Part shown: positions 24,927 through 38,200 of the stretch, one piece after another
Layout of the letters: every line of letters begins with the position of its first letter
Position numbering within the stretch: the stretch's first letter is position 1
DNA from: Apostichopus japonicus
Lineage: Eukaryota; Echinodermata; Holothuroidea; Aspidochirotida; Stichopodidae
Assembly (NCBI RefSeq): GCF_037975245.1
Contig: NC_092563.1
Span: 17,413,594-17,473,593 of the forward strand
Direction: 5' to 3'
DNA length: 60,000 nucleotides
Program-made: the position numbers and the translations under genes
The notes under the pieces: generated by a model
The model's input: the letters and a program-made list of their open reading frames with translations, nothing else
Database searches by the model: none
Told to the model about the DNA's origin: nothing

Positions 24927-27900
24927 TGGAATTATTGACTGAGAAAACAACTTGAATCCACACTAAATATGTTACTGGGCCTATGTGCATATTACCATGG
25001 TTTTTATGCAATTTTTATTCTTTTACCTTTTACCTAATTCTCTATCTGCGAAATTGGGTGGCCAAAATGAAAATCACTTCCATGGGAACATTGCCTTGAA
25101 AAAGAATTTGACCCAAGCAGCAGCGTAAAAAACGCCACTGTCTCTGTATTGTCAAATGTGGAAACGGGTTGGAAATTTAATTAAACGGTCTCCTCGGCAC
25201 TCACAAGCGGAGGCTACGTTCAGTTCATATGTTCACATGGTTATCCCAGATCCCTGGATTGTGTTCCGAAATGATTCAAACATGAGTGACGTGTATGGCA
25301 GAATGAATATCACAGCATGTAGAAACAATTTGCATTTTGACTGAAACTTACAACAAGTTTTGCTACGCCTACGCGACCAATCGCGTTGTGTTTCTTGGGT
25401 TAGGTACATTCAACACAGAACAGCCTAGTATATACGTTTGTGTTTCCGTATTGAGCTCATATGCCCGACATTTGGCGCGTAATTCGTCGATAAGTTCGCA
25501 GACAGTCATCAGAATAGCCCTAGACAGTGCAAAAGAAGGGCCCGAAGGGGGGAATGATAACATCTTTTGTTGATTGAAGGGGGGGGGGGTTGTTACACTC
25601 CCAGGCAAGTCAGATATCATGCTGATCATCTTTGAATACTGACAGAAAGAGCATAGTCTGTACACAGTGCAGTAACGGAAATATATCAAACTGCAGACTA
25701 AACTGTTTTACGTATATTCTTTCAAGACTTGTGAATTCGCGTCCAGAAGTTGATTTTATTGTACCCATTCCACGAAACGAATTCCGATATCAATAGAACG
25801 GCTCACGAATCTTACATAACGTAGACACGAACCCAATGGAAAGTACCGTATGTATAATAAGTCAGGTCAACATGTGATCCAAGCTTTAAAAGTAAAGTTA
25901 GGGCGTTTGAAGGGAAACCCCGTAACTAGACTGAATTAAGTGTCAGTGTGTAACTCAGTGTATGTCGTCGAAACAATGGTCATTTTTGGTGCTGACGTAA
26001 CCAGCATTCTGATCGACTGAAAAATCCGTAATTGCAAATCTGTTTGGGAAAAAAATGCGACCGGGCCGGCCAAGTTCTGTCCCCTTACTGGATCTGCCGC
26101 AAGGGACAGATCTATCAACTTAATCCCACGCATATACTTCGTTATGGGCTTGTTCGCATAGCGTCATACGTTCTGTGGCTTCTGTGCCATCGTGTATAAA
26201 ACAAAACTTTAATAGCTACAGGACACGAGTATCGACGACCCTCCTTTTAATTCCTGTTTACGGGCCGGGCGTTCCATATGCAGTTGAAACAGTAGAATGA
26301 CAAGCTCCCAACATACCGCAGAACAACATATCAAAGATTGAATCACATGCTGAAATGAAGTTTCGCACTAACTTCGACATGGTAATTCCATGATAACTTC
26401 CGCGGCAATTTGTTTTGATGAGTAAACTTTGAATTTATTTTCACCGTACGTGGCATGATGATTAAAATGTAGTGCTATGTCAGAGCAAGGAAATATATGA
26501 GAAGTTTCCAAATCGGTAAGAAATTATCGGTGTGTGAGTCCCTCGTTCATGTTTTTCTTTTGTGTACGAAAAATTTGAACGAGAAGAAAACAAACGAGTA
26601 CGGCACCGTTCTGTGCAATAACACTGACAATTTTCCTAGGCTACGTCTGTACTATATTGCCAACCATAGTTTTGTATTGGTTAGGCTAAATATAGTCTGT
26701 GTGACACTGAAGTGTCAGTTGCAAACATTCTGACTGTGTCTATGTAGTTGAGATGATAGCAAAATTTAGAAATAAAGTGAATATTTTGAAAAGGTCACAC
26801 CAGATTGGTGACAGGCTAATACTAGCAGCTTAACTCAGATTAGGTCTAGCCTAGTGCCAATGGAAATGTTACTGTTACTAGTGTTACTAGTATTAGTAAA
26901 GGCTTCATAATTGATGCACCTTCAAATATTACTAGCAACAATACAGCAAGGAACCTTAACTTTTTGCAGTTAAGCAGAGTTACATCTTTCATGAGTTTGA
27001 ATCCATTTCAGTTATTAGCTGATCAAATTGTGGTTTCATTTAACACCCTCCCCCAAGTTTTGCACGTATTTTTGGCATTTGGAAATCTGACTCCCTAAAA
27101 ATAACCAAACTTACCGCAACATGATACCACTTCTCCCTGGGACCTGAGCTTAGAGGCTCAGAGCATAGCAAACAGCACCCTAAGTCAATTGATGTATACT
27201 ACAAAAGTTACAGTTACAGTAGCTTATCAACAAATGTGTCAATTTCGAGGTATGAAAGAACTTGACACGGCAGACATTTTGTGGTCAAATTTTGCTCAAT
27301 TGTACATTACATAGGTACAGAACAATAATTATTTGGAGATCATTACATTTCCGAGGAACTACACACATGAAAATGCATACAGTTGGGTGATTTGGATTTT
27401 TACTTGATAGACATAGTACATTCATCAAATCTTTCAGTGAGTTAATTAATATGAGCCCACCATGCTACTACTAGTGCCTATAGACCTCATTAGGTTGGTG
27501 GGAATAGACCAAGGCTAGACCTTACAAGTTACATTGTATTTCATAGGCTTCATTACATAGGTGTATACTGGTTTGATTTTGCGTATGGACATAAAATATC
27601 CAACAGAAATTGCAGGTGCAGAAATTTGGCTTCCTTTATAGCTGTTTGGAATGTAGTTAACATGCTCATTTCCTTTTGTCTAGGATTGCAATTATGGAGA
27701 TCATCACGATAAATTATTTATCTGAGTGAATGAACGTTCCCCGCAATGAAAGGGTTAAGTCAATTCATCACTGCAGAGGTGAGAAGTCTATTGTTTAGTC
27801 CACTCAAGCAATAGCTGTAATCCTAGCTAATTATGCTTTTCATCTAGGCCTAGTCATAAAAGAAATTTCGATCTGAGTGAAATGACAACATCAGACGTAC

Positions 27901-29056
27901 TATATAAGTTCCCAAAATCTCGAACTGACAATCCTGAACAGAAATAGGCCGTATAAAACATAAGGAAAAAAACAAATGTCTTTATTTATTCAACATGCCC
28001 TTTTTTTGACCATGTGGCCTTGTTTCTTCAGAACTATAGGATATGACTGTACATGGCATAATGCAGCATATTATCGCTATACACTAAAAGCAACGATACC
28101 AAGAAAGTTTCATGTGCATGACATGTTCCAGAACTTCTCCGACAGATTGTAGTTTTTGTCATTGGACACGATAGCCAATCAGATACTGTTATTGAATGGT
28201 ATGAAGCTGACAGAAGATATATTGTCTCTTTTCATTGGCTGAAATATCTAAAGCTAGTTCAGTGAAAAAGTTTGCATGATCATAAGAAAAGAATTTTCCT
28301 GTTCTGCCCAAGATAGGACAGTAGGCCGATATAAGAAGGAGAAAAGAAACTAACCACTCAACCAATGACAACAATGATAATTTATAATCTTCTTCAAATA
28401 AAAGGTTTTGAAGCATTTTCAGTAATCTTACAATGATCCACGCTAGAGCTAAGTAAATTTGTCTTTACTATTTCCTTTCACTGCTCTGCCGTTTTATGTT
28501 GATAAACCTGTCTGTATTCTGTGCGTGTTTTTGTCCCTTCTGTTACTGTTACTTGTCATTTAGCCTTTGAAGAAGATCCTGCAAGGATCGAAACATCAGG
28601 CCAACTAACTTTTACATTCTCTTACACTGTAGGCTCTCCAGCGGATAAGCAGTTTGCTAACAGTTTTATTTTATTTTGGTTTTATATTGAACTCTGAGCA
28701 TCTTAACTTAGGTAGCTGAGGGAGCAGCCATCTTTTGCAACACAATATTACGTAGCAAATTAACCTATAGAGTATAGACCGTACTAATGTAAATGGCCTA
28801 TACAGTGAGGTATCAAAAGTTTATCAAACTTTCTAATATGTTGAAAATGAAAATTTTTAAGATACTATCCAAAAAATGGTCCTTTAATATACATCTCTTT
28901 ATAATGACCCCACATAGATGCTGCACTCTCAATTTGCTGTCATGATATGTACAGTGACAGTGACATGGTGTACTTTTCAGAATCTAACAAAAATTTCATT
29001 TGAAAAAGTGATTTCTCCTTTTGCTGATTTTGCCAGCATTTTTGAAGTAGACGAGA
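24927..29056. other. Intergenic, no gene recognised
   Basis: No convincing coding sequence. A poly-G run lies at about 25579-25588. At 28560-28690 there is a copy of a dispersed repeat (gaagaagatcctgcaaggat, then tcgaaacatcaggcc and ggataagcagtttgctaacag) that recurs as a hairpin at 41165-41280. The CEP192 5' UTR and promoter should be near the right end. Confidence 0.5.
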
Positions 29057-29220
29057 ATGGAAGCAGAGCGTTCATCACCGTTTACTCCAGATCAGGAGTC
29101 CTTCTTGGCTCATGCAACTGGTAAGAAGACGGAAATGGATGACATCACAATGAGCTCACTTCCCGGTACTCCGATAGCTGCGTCCACAGTGATGAGACAG
29201 AAAGGAGCCATGAAAGAAAG
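29057..29220 (+). CDS. CEP192: CEP192 exon 1 (start codon, PLK1-docking region)
   Basis: ATG in a strong context (acgagaATGG) with an in-frame TAG three codons upstream, so the start is well supported. It encodes MEAERSSPFTP...DDITMSSLPGTPIAASTV. The block aligns with the human N-terminus (NVTLSSNLGLPVAVSTL). Ser43-Thr44 matches the human Thr44 polo-box docking position. Donor AG|gtgggg, phase 2. A possible acceptor at 29036 suggests an upstream 5' UTR exon. Confidence 0.88.
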
Positions 29221-32200
29221 GTGGGGATATAAGATGCAATAAGGACAGATTCGTAAGGACTGTGCTATGGTCTGAGATTTATTAGAGCTCCGGCTTATAT
29301 TTACATAGTGGCACTTAATTTTCTAGGTATCAGGCAATGATCACAAAATTTAAAACCAACAATGCTTGTCAACAGTTCTGGAATATTTATCTATTTGCAA
29401 TGTACTGTATTCAAAGTTTTGTAACCATCTTTTTGTTGTTGCACAAATTCTCCGGGTAGCATGAACTGAGCAAAACAGTATTTTCGATGAACTTTTAAAC
29501 CATGGAGCAAAGTAATCATTTTGCTTCAATTTGTAGTACCTTAAGTATCTTTCAAACCATTTCTGCCTTGATTACGATTTGTGTGCGAACAATTTCCTAC
29601 TCTACGAAAATCCTGTTTATGAGTTTCTCAATCAGTATTCAGATGTTCATGATGTATATGTTTTGTATGTATACATCAAGAGCCAAATTCCTATTGAATG
29701 CCTTGCCCTGCCTCTTTCTGGTTTTTATGAGAGCCTTGAGGAGGAAACTGGGACTTGATCCTTGGTAACACTATATGCAAGGCACTGTGGCTTCTGAGTT
29801 GCGCCCTAAACTAAGAAATGAATTTATAGCGATCAACTAAGGGCTGGATAGCTCAGTTGGTGCAGAGCTCAGGGCTTTTATCATGAGGTCACTGTTTTAA
29901 ATACCTATCTAGCCAAAAAGCTATGAATTTAAACAACAAGAAAAAACATAGTTTGAAAAGTAAACTTCATTCACATTCACTTTCGATATGTTATACAGTA
30001 AAAGATATTTAGATTATTGTTTGTTACGTTTCTCGTTTCACAAAACTTGTATGAACGCCTTCTAAGATAAAATTATTTTTTGTGGGGGATTGGTTCCCTA
30101 TTCAGGATATCTGCCAATGGAAAGGACTCGAGGGGATCACTGTTTGGATCAAACGACCCAAGTCTGGCTCAGTCAAATGACTCACCACAGCTGATGGCAA
30201 ATACAGAAAATGCAATAGAAGAAGAGAGCCCTCTAGAGGCCAAGCGTGACGAGGGTACTTCAAATGAAAATCTTGCTCTTTCTTTAGAGGAAAAGTCCAG
30301 GTAAAGTTTATCAATTAATGCAACATCAAATTAGCTCTAATTGTAGTTTTGATCCAAAGTATTAGAAGCTTTTGAAGTCCTTATGATCTTCTTGTTTTCT
30401 AAAGAGGTCCTATTTTGTGTGTGATCTATACTGTTTACAATGGAAAATATGTTTCAAAAGATCTCGTCTTTGACACTGAAGAATGAAAGTCGCATATTAC
30501 TGCTCGTGATCAACTATGAATTGTTGGTGTAAGCCCAGTATATTTTCGTGGCTAAAATGTATTGGTTAAGGGATGAATGGAAAAAAAAACATGTGTTAGC
30601 TCGAATATGTCACACTATTTTGTGAATTAGGGAATGTGCAGGTAGTTTACTTAGAGGTGTATGTCATACTGTAGATCTCTCTCAAAGACATTCTCAGTGA
30701 TTTCAGAGACTGCAGCTTGTCAAGTTTCTTGTAGCTGGAGATCCCCATATAAAGCAGCATTTTGGGTTTTGTTGCCGTTTTGACAAGTCCATCAAGTTTT
30801 TGACATATATCAATCACATAACAGCAAACTAAGATATTAGCCAAGTTTTTTCCCTACCAAAAGCGTTAATTGGCGAGTTATTAAGGACATTTGTAGATAA
30901 GAAGAAAGAAGAAAAGTGTCCTGCAACAAAATTACACATTTAATATTAATCGCATACAGTTCCCTCAACCCACTAGTTTGAATTCAACCAATCAGAGATG
31001 CAGGTTTAGTTATGAGCCGTTGCTAAAAATAGATTCAAAACGTCGAGTTGGTAACTTGGTACAACCAGCAAGCTGGACTCTAACAGCTCCCCGGTACAAC
31101 TGCCATAGACAATCTACACAAATCAAGCATGGTGTTGTATTGCGTATTGGCAATTGACGTTCGTAGCTTTTAAATATTCATATTATGTGCGAGGTTTATT
31201 TATTTGGATCCCAAGTTCCCACAAAAATATCTTCGAGAAAAACAAAGTTTAAAGTTGTAAATTTTTCAACTTTTATGCCACCATTTGAAGTAAAATTTGA
31301 ATAGATAAGCTAGTTATGTATGTCGTTATGGCATTGTGGAATCAGTGAGGTTGAGAAAAATCATAGAAAAGGACGCAAAATGCTGCTTTAAGACAGCTTA
31401 CTGAGCTGCGGTACCTACTGAAATGACAATCGATGATGAAATAATTTACTGAATTCTAGTTGTTTACATCAAACTTCAGATTGCATTGTTAATAACTAAC
31501 TCCAAATAATCAGCCTCCTTCACTTTGGAGTTACAGTACCTAAATGAAAGGCAAATAGTCGTGGCCTAGGCCTATGAAGTATACTGGCCCAAAGCTGGTG
31601 CTCTATTTCACCAGACTTACATATCCTTCAAAAAATATCCTTCAAAGTATCCTTCAAAATTTGCCCTGACATGAACTTTAATTTATGTCCACAGTCTACT
31701 TTGTTTTATTACTGTCACAAGCAAGAAATGTTTGCACTGCACAACTGTTATTTGATAGTTTTATCTGATTTACCCGCCATAGACACTGCTGAAAGCGTAT
31801 TCGGTATGTCATATTTGGTTCCAACTGCTCCCACTCTACTGTACCAAGAACCTACCCAATCAAGAATTGCTTTGTACGTAATGCATTTTGCAATTAAAAC
31901 TTTTGGCAGAATTGTTTCTCACTCGCTTACCATGTGGTCCCGTGTGTTAGGGAATGTGGTGAAAAGTGGACCAATATCATTTTATCTTTGGGTTCAATAA
32001 AGCATGGATGAAAAGCAACTGGCAATATCCATCATTCTGTTTTTCTTTGTTTCATTTTTCCCTCCCATCAGTGATAATGTCGAAGACTTCCTCAGGACGC
32101 ACAACGTCTCTGGTCTGTTACAGAAGATATCTCTTTCCCAGCTTTCGCTTTCGGATAGACCTCTGGAAACAAGACAGAGCTTAATGTCACAGACTTCAGA

Positions 32201-35200
32201 TACCTCCCTAGGAATATTGAATCTGGATTCCATGCAAGGTGAGATGGCTTCCCTTGGCTCTGTTAAATAACGAATATTCATATTAATACCTCAATTAAGA
32301 TACTAATTTAAGAGAGTTTGGTTTTAGTAAACAGTTGAATCAAAAATATGTATCTGATAGTATGCAAAAATAATTAATATGCAATTACTACTAATTACTA
32401 ATTGTGAATTTTTGTGGGAGGATAAAAGGAAAATTTCCTCACCCCAGCCCGTCCCCCGTCTGGCGTGAGTATTGGTTGTTTGTGTTTGAAGCAGAATGCA
32501 TAGTCGGACTTCAAAACTTGGTAATTTAGACTGGCTGAATAGTTATAGATCACGTTTATTGTGAAAAGCATGCAAATTCCCAGACTTTCAATTTTAGTTG
32601 GTTTTATTTTACAGATATATCTGCAGGAATAGACAACTATGACATCACAGAGAGAGACCAATCAGCAACAGGAATTCACAATGACTCAGAGAAAGATTCC
32701 AGGAACAGTACCTCGGAGAAAGGCAGGAAGGATGCCATGAACCAAATATTGAAAGCTTCAAAGAGAAATTACTTGTCCTCCGATACCCCTGGCCCCAGAG
32801 GTCAGGGCTTAGGGGAAGGTCAAAGGTTAACAAACAGCTTTGGCAAAATGTCTGAAAAGAGTCTATATGGAGAAAGTAGAAAAGATTGGTCATGTTCAGA
32901 GCACATTGTTGGAGATGGGAATGTTAGAACAGTGAGTGATCCAGGAATGCCTCAAGGAAACTCTTTCTCACTAGAAAGTCAAACCAGAAGGAGAGAAGGA
33001 TCCACCAATGAGGTCCACCAGGTGCTGAGAACTGAACCCCAAGTAGATCAGGAAAGCAGCATCCGCTTTCAGGAGGAGGAGGAGGAACGAGATGCAGAGT
33101 TAACACCGTCGTCTGCAATTGATTCATCCGAAGGTGGAAGAGATTTCAAAACTGGGAGGGGATGGTCTGATAGAGGGTTGATAATGTCAGGCATAGGAGA
33201 ACCAAAGATAGATAGAAGGGGTATTTCATCGAGTGACTCGAACAGTAATATAATGGAAGGAAGAGACGCAGTGTTTGTTCACAAGCCAAATGATGCACCG
33301 GTTTCTCAAGGGTTAATGTCACTGAACCATGAGGAAGAGGAGGAGGAGCATGAAATAGACCGGGGTGAGTTCAAAATGTATGTATGTATGTATATTAGAT
33401 CCTCCTGCAAGCAGGAACTCGTGAAGAAGCCTCATTGGCTTATCAAAGCCGCAAGCTGACCGAAGTCAGTCTCTTACATTCATATTTAACGTCCATGGTT
33501 ATGAATTGTTAATTGTCAACAACTCTGTAACTGGACGACATACATTATTCTGGGAGTGACTCGAAAATAGCTTCTGTTGTCACTTGGAGGTTCTGGGTTT
33601 TAGCCTGTGGCAGCTTCAGTTTGGTAAATGATTTCTCAAGGACAAATCCATAAATTTCCCCATCTGTAATGGTTTTCCCAAATCGGAAAAAGAAATGTTG
33701 AATGAGCTTGACTATACATTGGATCTAGTTGCAAATTGTGAAAGTGTGATATGTAAGCCATTCGGTTTCTCTTACGGCAAGTGTGGCTGCTTAATGTCTT
33801 GAACAAACTGCCTCCCAGGCTGATGTGTCATATTCTATCATATCCTCCGAGTGTATAAAGTTCTGCGAATCTGCGGCCAAACTCAGATATGAGAGAGAGA
33901 GAGAGCGATGTGAAGTATGAGGCTTCCCTTAGATCATAATTTAATGCAGAAATATAATATTTATAATAGCCAGTTAAAAGTGTGACTGGTACGTAGACAC
34001 ATCTGTGTGGAAGAAACTTGTAACAAAGCTAGAGCCTCTTGGCGTCATGGGTTTGGACAGCCTCAGTTCCAACACTCTGAGCGCAGCCGTTTTGATAGGT
34101 ACATCGTCCAGTTACTAAGATGAATGTTTGGTTACTATGACGATGGCACCATATCTTTTGTATTACCACTGCCTCACCACCATTATACTAACTCTTCTTT
34201 GTTAATATACTCCTCTGCACTGCTGTCCCTTTCATCTCCAGCAGGCCAATAATTCATCTTACTGCCCTTGTACTTATATTTTCCATTGTTTTAACGTTCC
34301 AGTTGGCATTGTCTGTCCATTTGGTCTACTAAACAGCTATATCATTGATATCGTTTCCAGAGAAGATCCTGGTAGGACTGAAATGTCAGGCCCTTTAACT
34401 TCTATCGTTCCACATATTTTCTGTTAGTTCACATGTCCTTTTCAATGGCAATTGAGCGTTCTCTCTCTGTCATGCTCAACAGTTTCCATTCAAGCCGGGC
34501 TGGACCAGCTCGATGCGATGTTCTTCAATCCAAGTCCGAGTTCCAAGTCGCAGAGGTCTGGCAGCGGAGATGGAGAGGAGAGCCATTGTTCGTCGGTCCA
34601 GCAATCTCCGCGAATCTCGCAACAGGGTCGAGACTGGCCGCCAAGCCCACTCGCGGCACAACACATCCGCACAGAGTCGCAACTCAGTGCCACGTCTATA
34701 GACTTTGGTGAAGTCGGTGATCAGGGGAACTTTCTACAAGATGCATGTGGTAAGTCCAGTTAATATTTTAATATTCAAAGCACAGAATTTACATAACAGT
34801 TTGGTTGACTAGGTCCCCGATAGGTGACCGAAAATTTCACCTCCTTCAACTGGGGCAACCATCTGGGGACGGATAATGTGGCTTGGAGAAAGGTTCTGTA
34901 TATGGGTAGTTCAAGGGTGCTCAGTTAGAAAATGGTGTCACATTTGGCAACTTTTGAAGTAATTCATGTTCAAGAAATACCACTTTTTTTGTCCACAAAT
35001 TTTGTCTTCCAATATCCTTTGGCAACCCTCTAACATTTTTTGCCAACCTAAGAAAAGGTGACGACCCCCATTTTGAATACCAGGGGGGGCTATGATGAAG
35101 CAAATGGACGTGACATTTGAAGTACGGCATTTAACTACCATTTCTGTGCCAGTGTGTAGGTTTATTATCAAATATGAAAGGTAATGGTTACATACCAACT

Positions 35201-38200
35201 GATTCCCTTCAATTCTTAACATTCTGTTGTTCCATCACTTTTCATTACTTATAGTGTTAGCCACTTGCAAAATAGAAAACCTTTTTCAAAACAGTCAAAC
35301 TTAAATTTCTTTCTCTGAAATGAATATGACCTCTCTCATTATAGCAGCAATTTGAACCTTTGAGTATTTTCTTTCCACATTGCTGTTTCCACAGCGTTTT
35401 TCTAGTTTTCAGTTTGAAGAAATTTTGTTTGAATTTTGATGCAGGGTTTGCTTAGTTTTCTGCCTGATTAAGCGTTACGAACCAAAATTTGATGAAAGTC
35501 AACTGGAATCTGTAGTAACAAGTTTGACTTAGTTCTCTTCTTGGGCTGGTATACCTTTCCTAAAATTGTTGCAGACATAAAAAGGAAAAATGCTACTGTA
35601 AGGGCAAAAAGTAAAAATTAACATTTGTTTTTTGTTTTGTTTTTTTCCCTTATGATCTGTTCTAGAAGCTGCAGCTGATGAAAGTGAAATCGATACTGAA
35701 GATGAGATTGAGGCAGCTCGAAAGGTATTTCAAATTTCACTTCAAATTTCAAATATGAGATATTTACTGTAACTTCTACTCGCTATGTTGGGATTATTCT
35801 ATATGCAATTGATATACCTTAAATGATTATTTGCCTTATTCATCATATTGCATTTTACCTGATTTAAATCATGAAGTAAATTCTGATGATGATTTTCTAG
35901 TCTATCAAGTACAGCGTAGCTCTTCTTCAGTCCAGGTAATAACAGACATTTAAGAAAATCAAACTGTAGTGTTATTTCTGAAAGCCTGTGTAGGAAGTCG
36001 GTACCATATAAAGTTAAAAGACCGGGCATTTCGATCTCAACAGAATCCTCTTCAAATATTTATTTACTTTCCAAGAAGATCCCGTCGGGATTGAATTGTC
36101 AAGCCGTGTAACTTTTGTATGTACAGCATATATGTCAATTGTTCCTCTAACTTACACATAAATTGGCAAAGAAAAAATGTCAGTTTGGATTACAAAAATT
36201 GTGAATGTACAAGTTCAACATTCTGAGTATGAGTAGGATTACAAAGGATTACAGAGCCTGGATTATTGGTGGTGTTTGATTTTCATTTGGTCAGAGTCAG
36301 AGTTTGAATAAAAGACAATGGGAATGAGTTCAGAAAAGTGTACTCAAAACTAAGAAATTGAGTGCAGACTTGAGTACTACATATCTATATTGAAAGTAAT
36401 TTTAAATTGACAGAAGTTTTTATCAGATTTTGAAATAGAAGAACCATCACCCTTAAATTTTCTTGGACCATATTTGGTCTATGACTCGATAGTGGCTGTA
36501 TCATCTCCTCACAGGAGAAAACTTTCAAAACAGTCTTTTTCACTTTTGCAAAATGGGTGTCCCCAATCATGATTGGTTATGTCACTAAATTCAATTTTCC
36601 TGGAGGTAGGTGAAATTTGTGCATAATTTGCAGGAAATTTGAATCATAATATTTTTGTCAAGCAATTCCAATTTGAAGTGGTCCGTGATTTCACTTCATC
36701 AATTGTGATATATATAACTCTAAATTGTATTTTAATTGTCTGTGATGTCATTTCTTGTTAATGGAGGAGTTTTGCTCAATCCATCACCTCGACCACTGCA
36801 CAGATAATTCTGGACTGTGTTTTTTTTTTTTTTTTCTTCTACTGCTCTCTCTCTCTCTCTTAGGAATCCCGACAGGAACGTGAGGCGGTGATGGAGGACA
36901 TTGTCCGACCAGGTATCGAGGGAGGAAGCTCAGGTGAGGAAGATCCATCCCCGTCAGCGAGCAATCTTGAGCCCAGACCGTCAGCGGAGGGGGTAGTGGC
37001 CGTCTCTCCTGTCCCTGGTGACGGGGGAGGGGGAGGCGATGGAATGAGTGACCAAGAGTCTGATAGTGGTGCCTCGATAGGTGAAAGGTCACCGGTGAGG
37101 AATGGTGTCAGTGGATCTGGAAGGTCGCTTGATGCTGATCAAGACGGTCTGGATGGAGATTTATCCGGGGACAGAGATATAGAGGTGAGACTCATCCTAC
37201 TCCATCAGAGATAAGAGACACAAAAGCAATCGTCCTGATGCATGAATGATGATGAAATTCTTGAATTTTAGAGGGATACTTTCAGTGCCTGAAGAAGAAT
37301 TATGTAATATTAAAGGGAGGACATTCTCTGAACTTTAAGTCAAAAATGACATCTTCATAGCATTAAATCTGAATCTGCAAAATATTGCGATATTTTGCAT
37401 CTGGCAACAGCAGAGTGAATGATGTGGTCACGCTAATTCAGCTAAAAATTGTTTCTTGTATTTCCTTTCTAGTATTTAAAATCACTTAGTTACAGTAAAA
37501 AAAAAAGTTTTAGTCTGATGGATGAAATGCTAAGTATTGTTTATTCTAAATAATTCAACAAGAACTTTGGACAGCTAGGCAACCGATCCGAATGCCTCAG
37601 TTTTCAAGGATAAATGAAGATGATTAAAATCCTAGAAAATTTAAGCTTTTCAAGTAAATGACTTCACAGACTTAGTGGCCATGATCTACTAACTGGGAAG
37701 AATCCAGAGTTAGGTCCGTGGAAATAAGTGTACATTTCAATCAACCATATGTTGAGCTAGGAACAAGATATTGAGGCAGGGGTGTCAGATAGTGTGAAAT
37801 ACAGTCTTTGTTTCCTCCAATATAAATGTCACATTGTCTGCCACAGGGCTGTTCCCTTTAAGGTGATCCTTACCTACCTGTGTTTAGGGAGGGGGTGGGG
37901 GTTTAGTTCCCTTAATCTCAATTGAACCAGTTGAAATGTATCAGTGATGCTCTAGGAGTTGCTGGGTGTAATAAATCTGTGAAACAGAGAGTCGGCCGAT
38001 GAAATTGCACGGTGAGGATTTCGTCTAGGTGAAAATTTCTTCCAGGTAATAAGGTAATAAGGAGATAATTTTAACCGCTGTTTAAAGTTTGGAGTCCTTT
38101 CATCATGTGATGATGAAGAATCCATTTAATAGTTAAATGTCTTCAAAATATTACATAATACTTCATGTACCTTAGTGAAAGATAATCTTTTTTCTATTTT

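Noticed and set aside
25369-25689. 106-codon minus-strand frame
   Set aside because: Crosses a poly-C/poly-G tract, no recognised family and no supporting signals.
29842-29914. Functional tRNA gene
   Set aside because: Acceptor and D arm are good but the anticodon stem and B box are degraded.
31671-32000. 109-codon plus-strand frame before CEP192 exon 3
   Set aside because: No family resemblance and no splice signals that would place it in CEP192; treated as intron.
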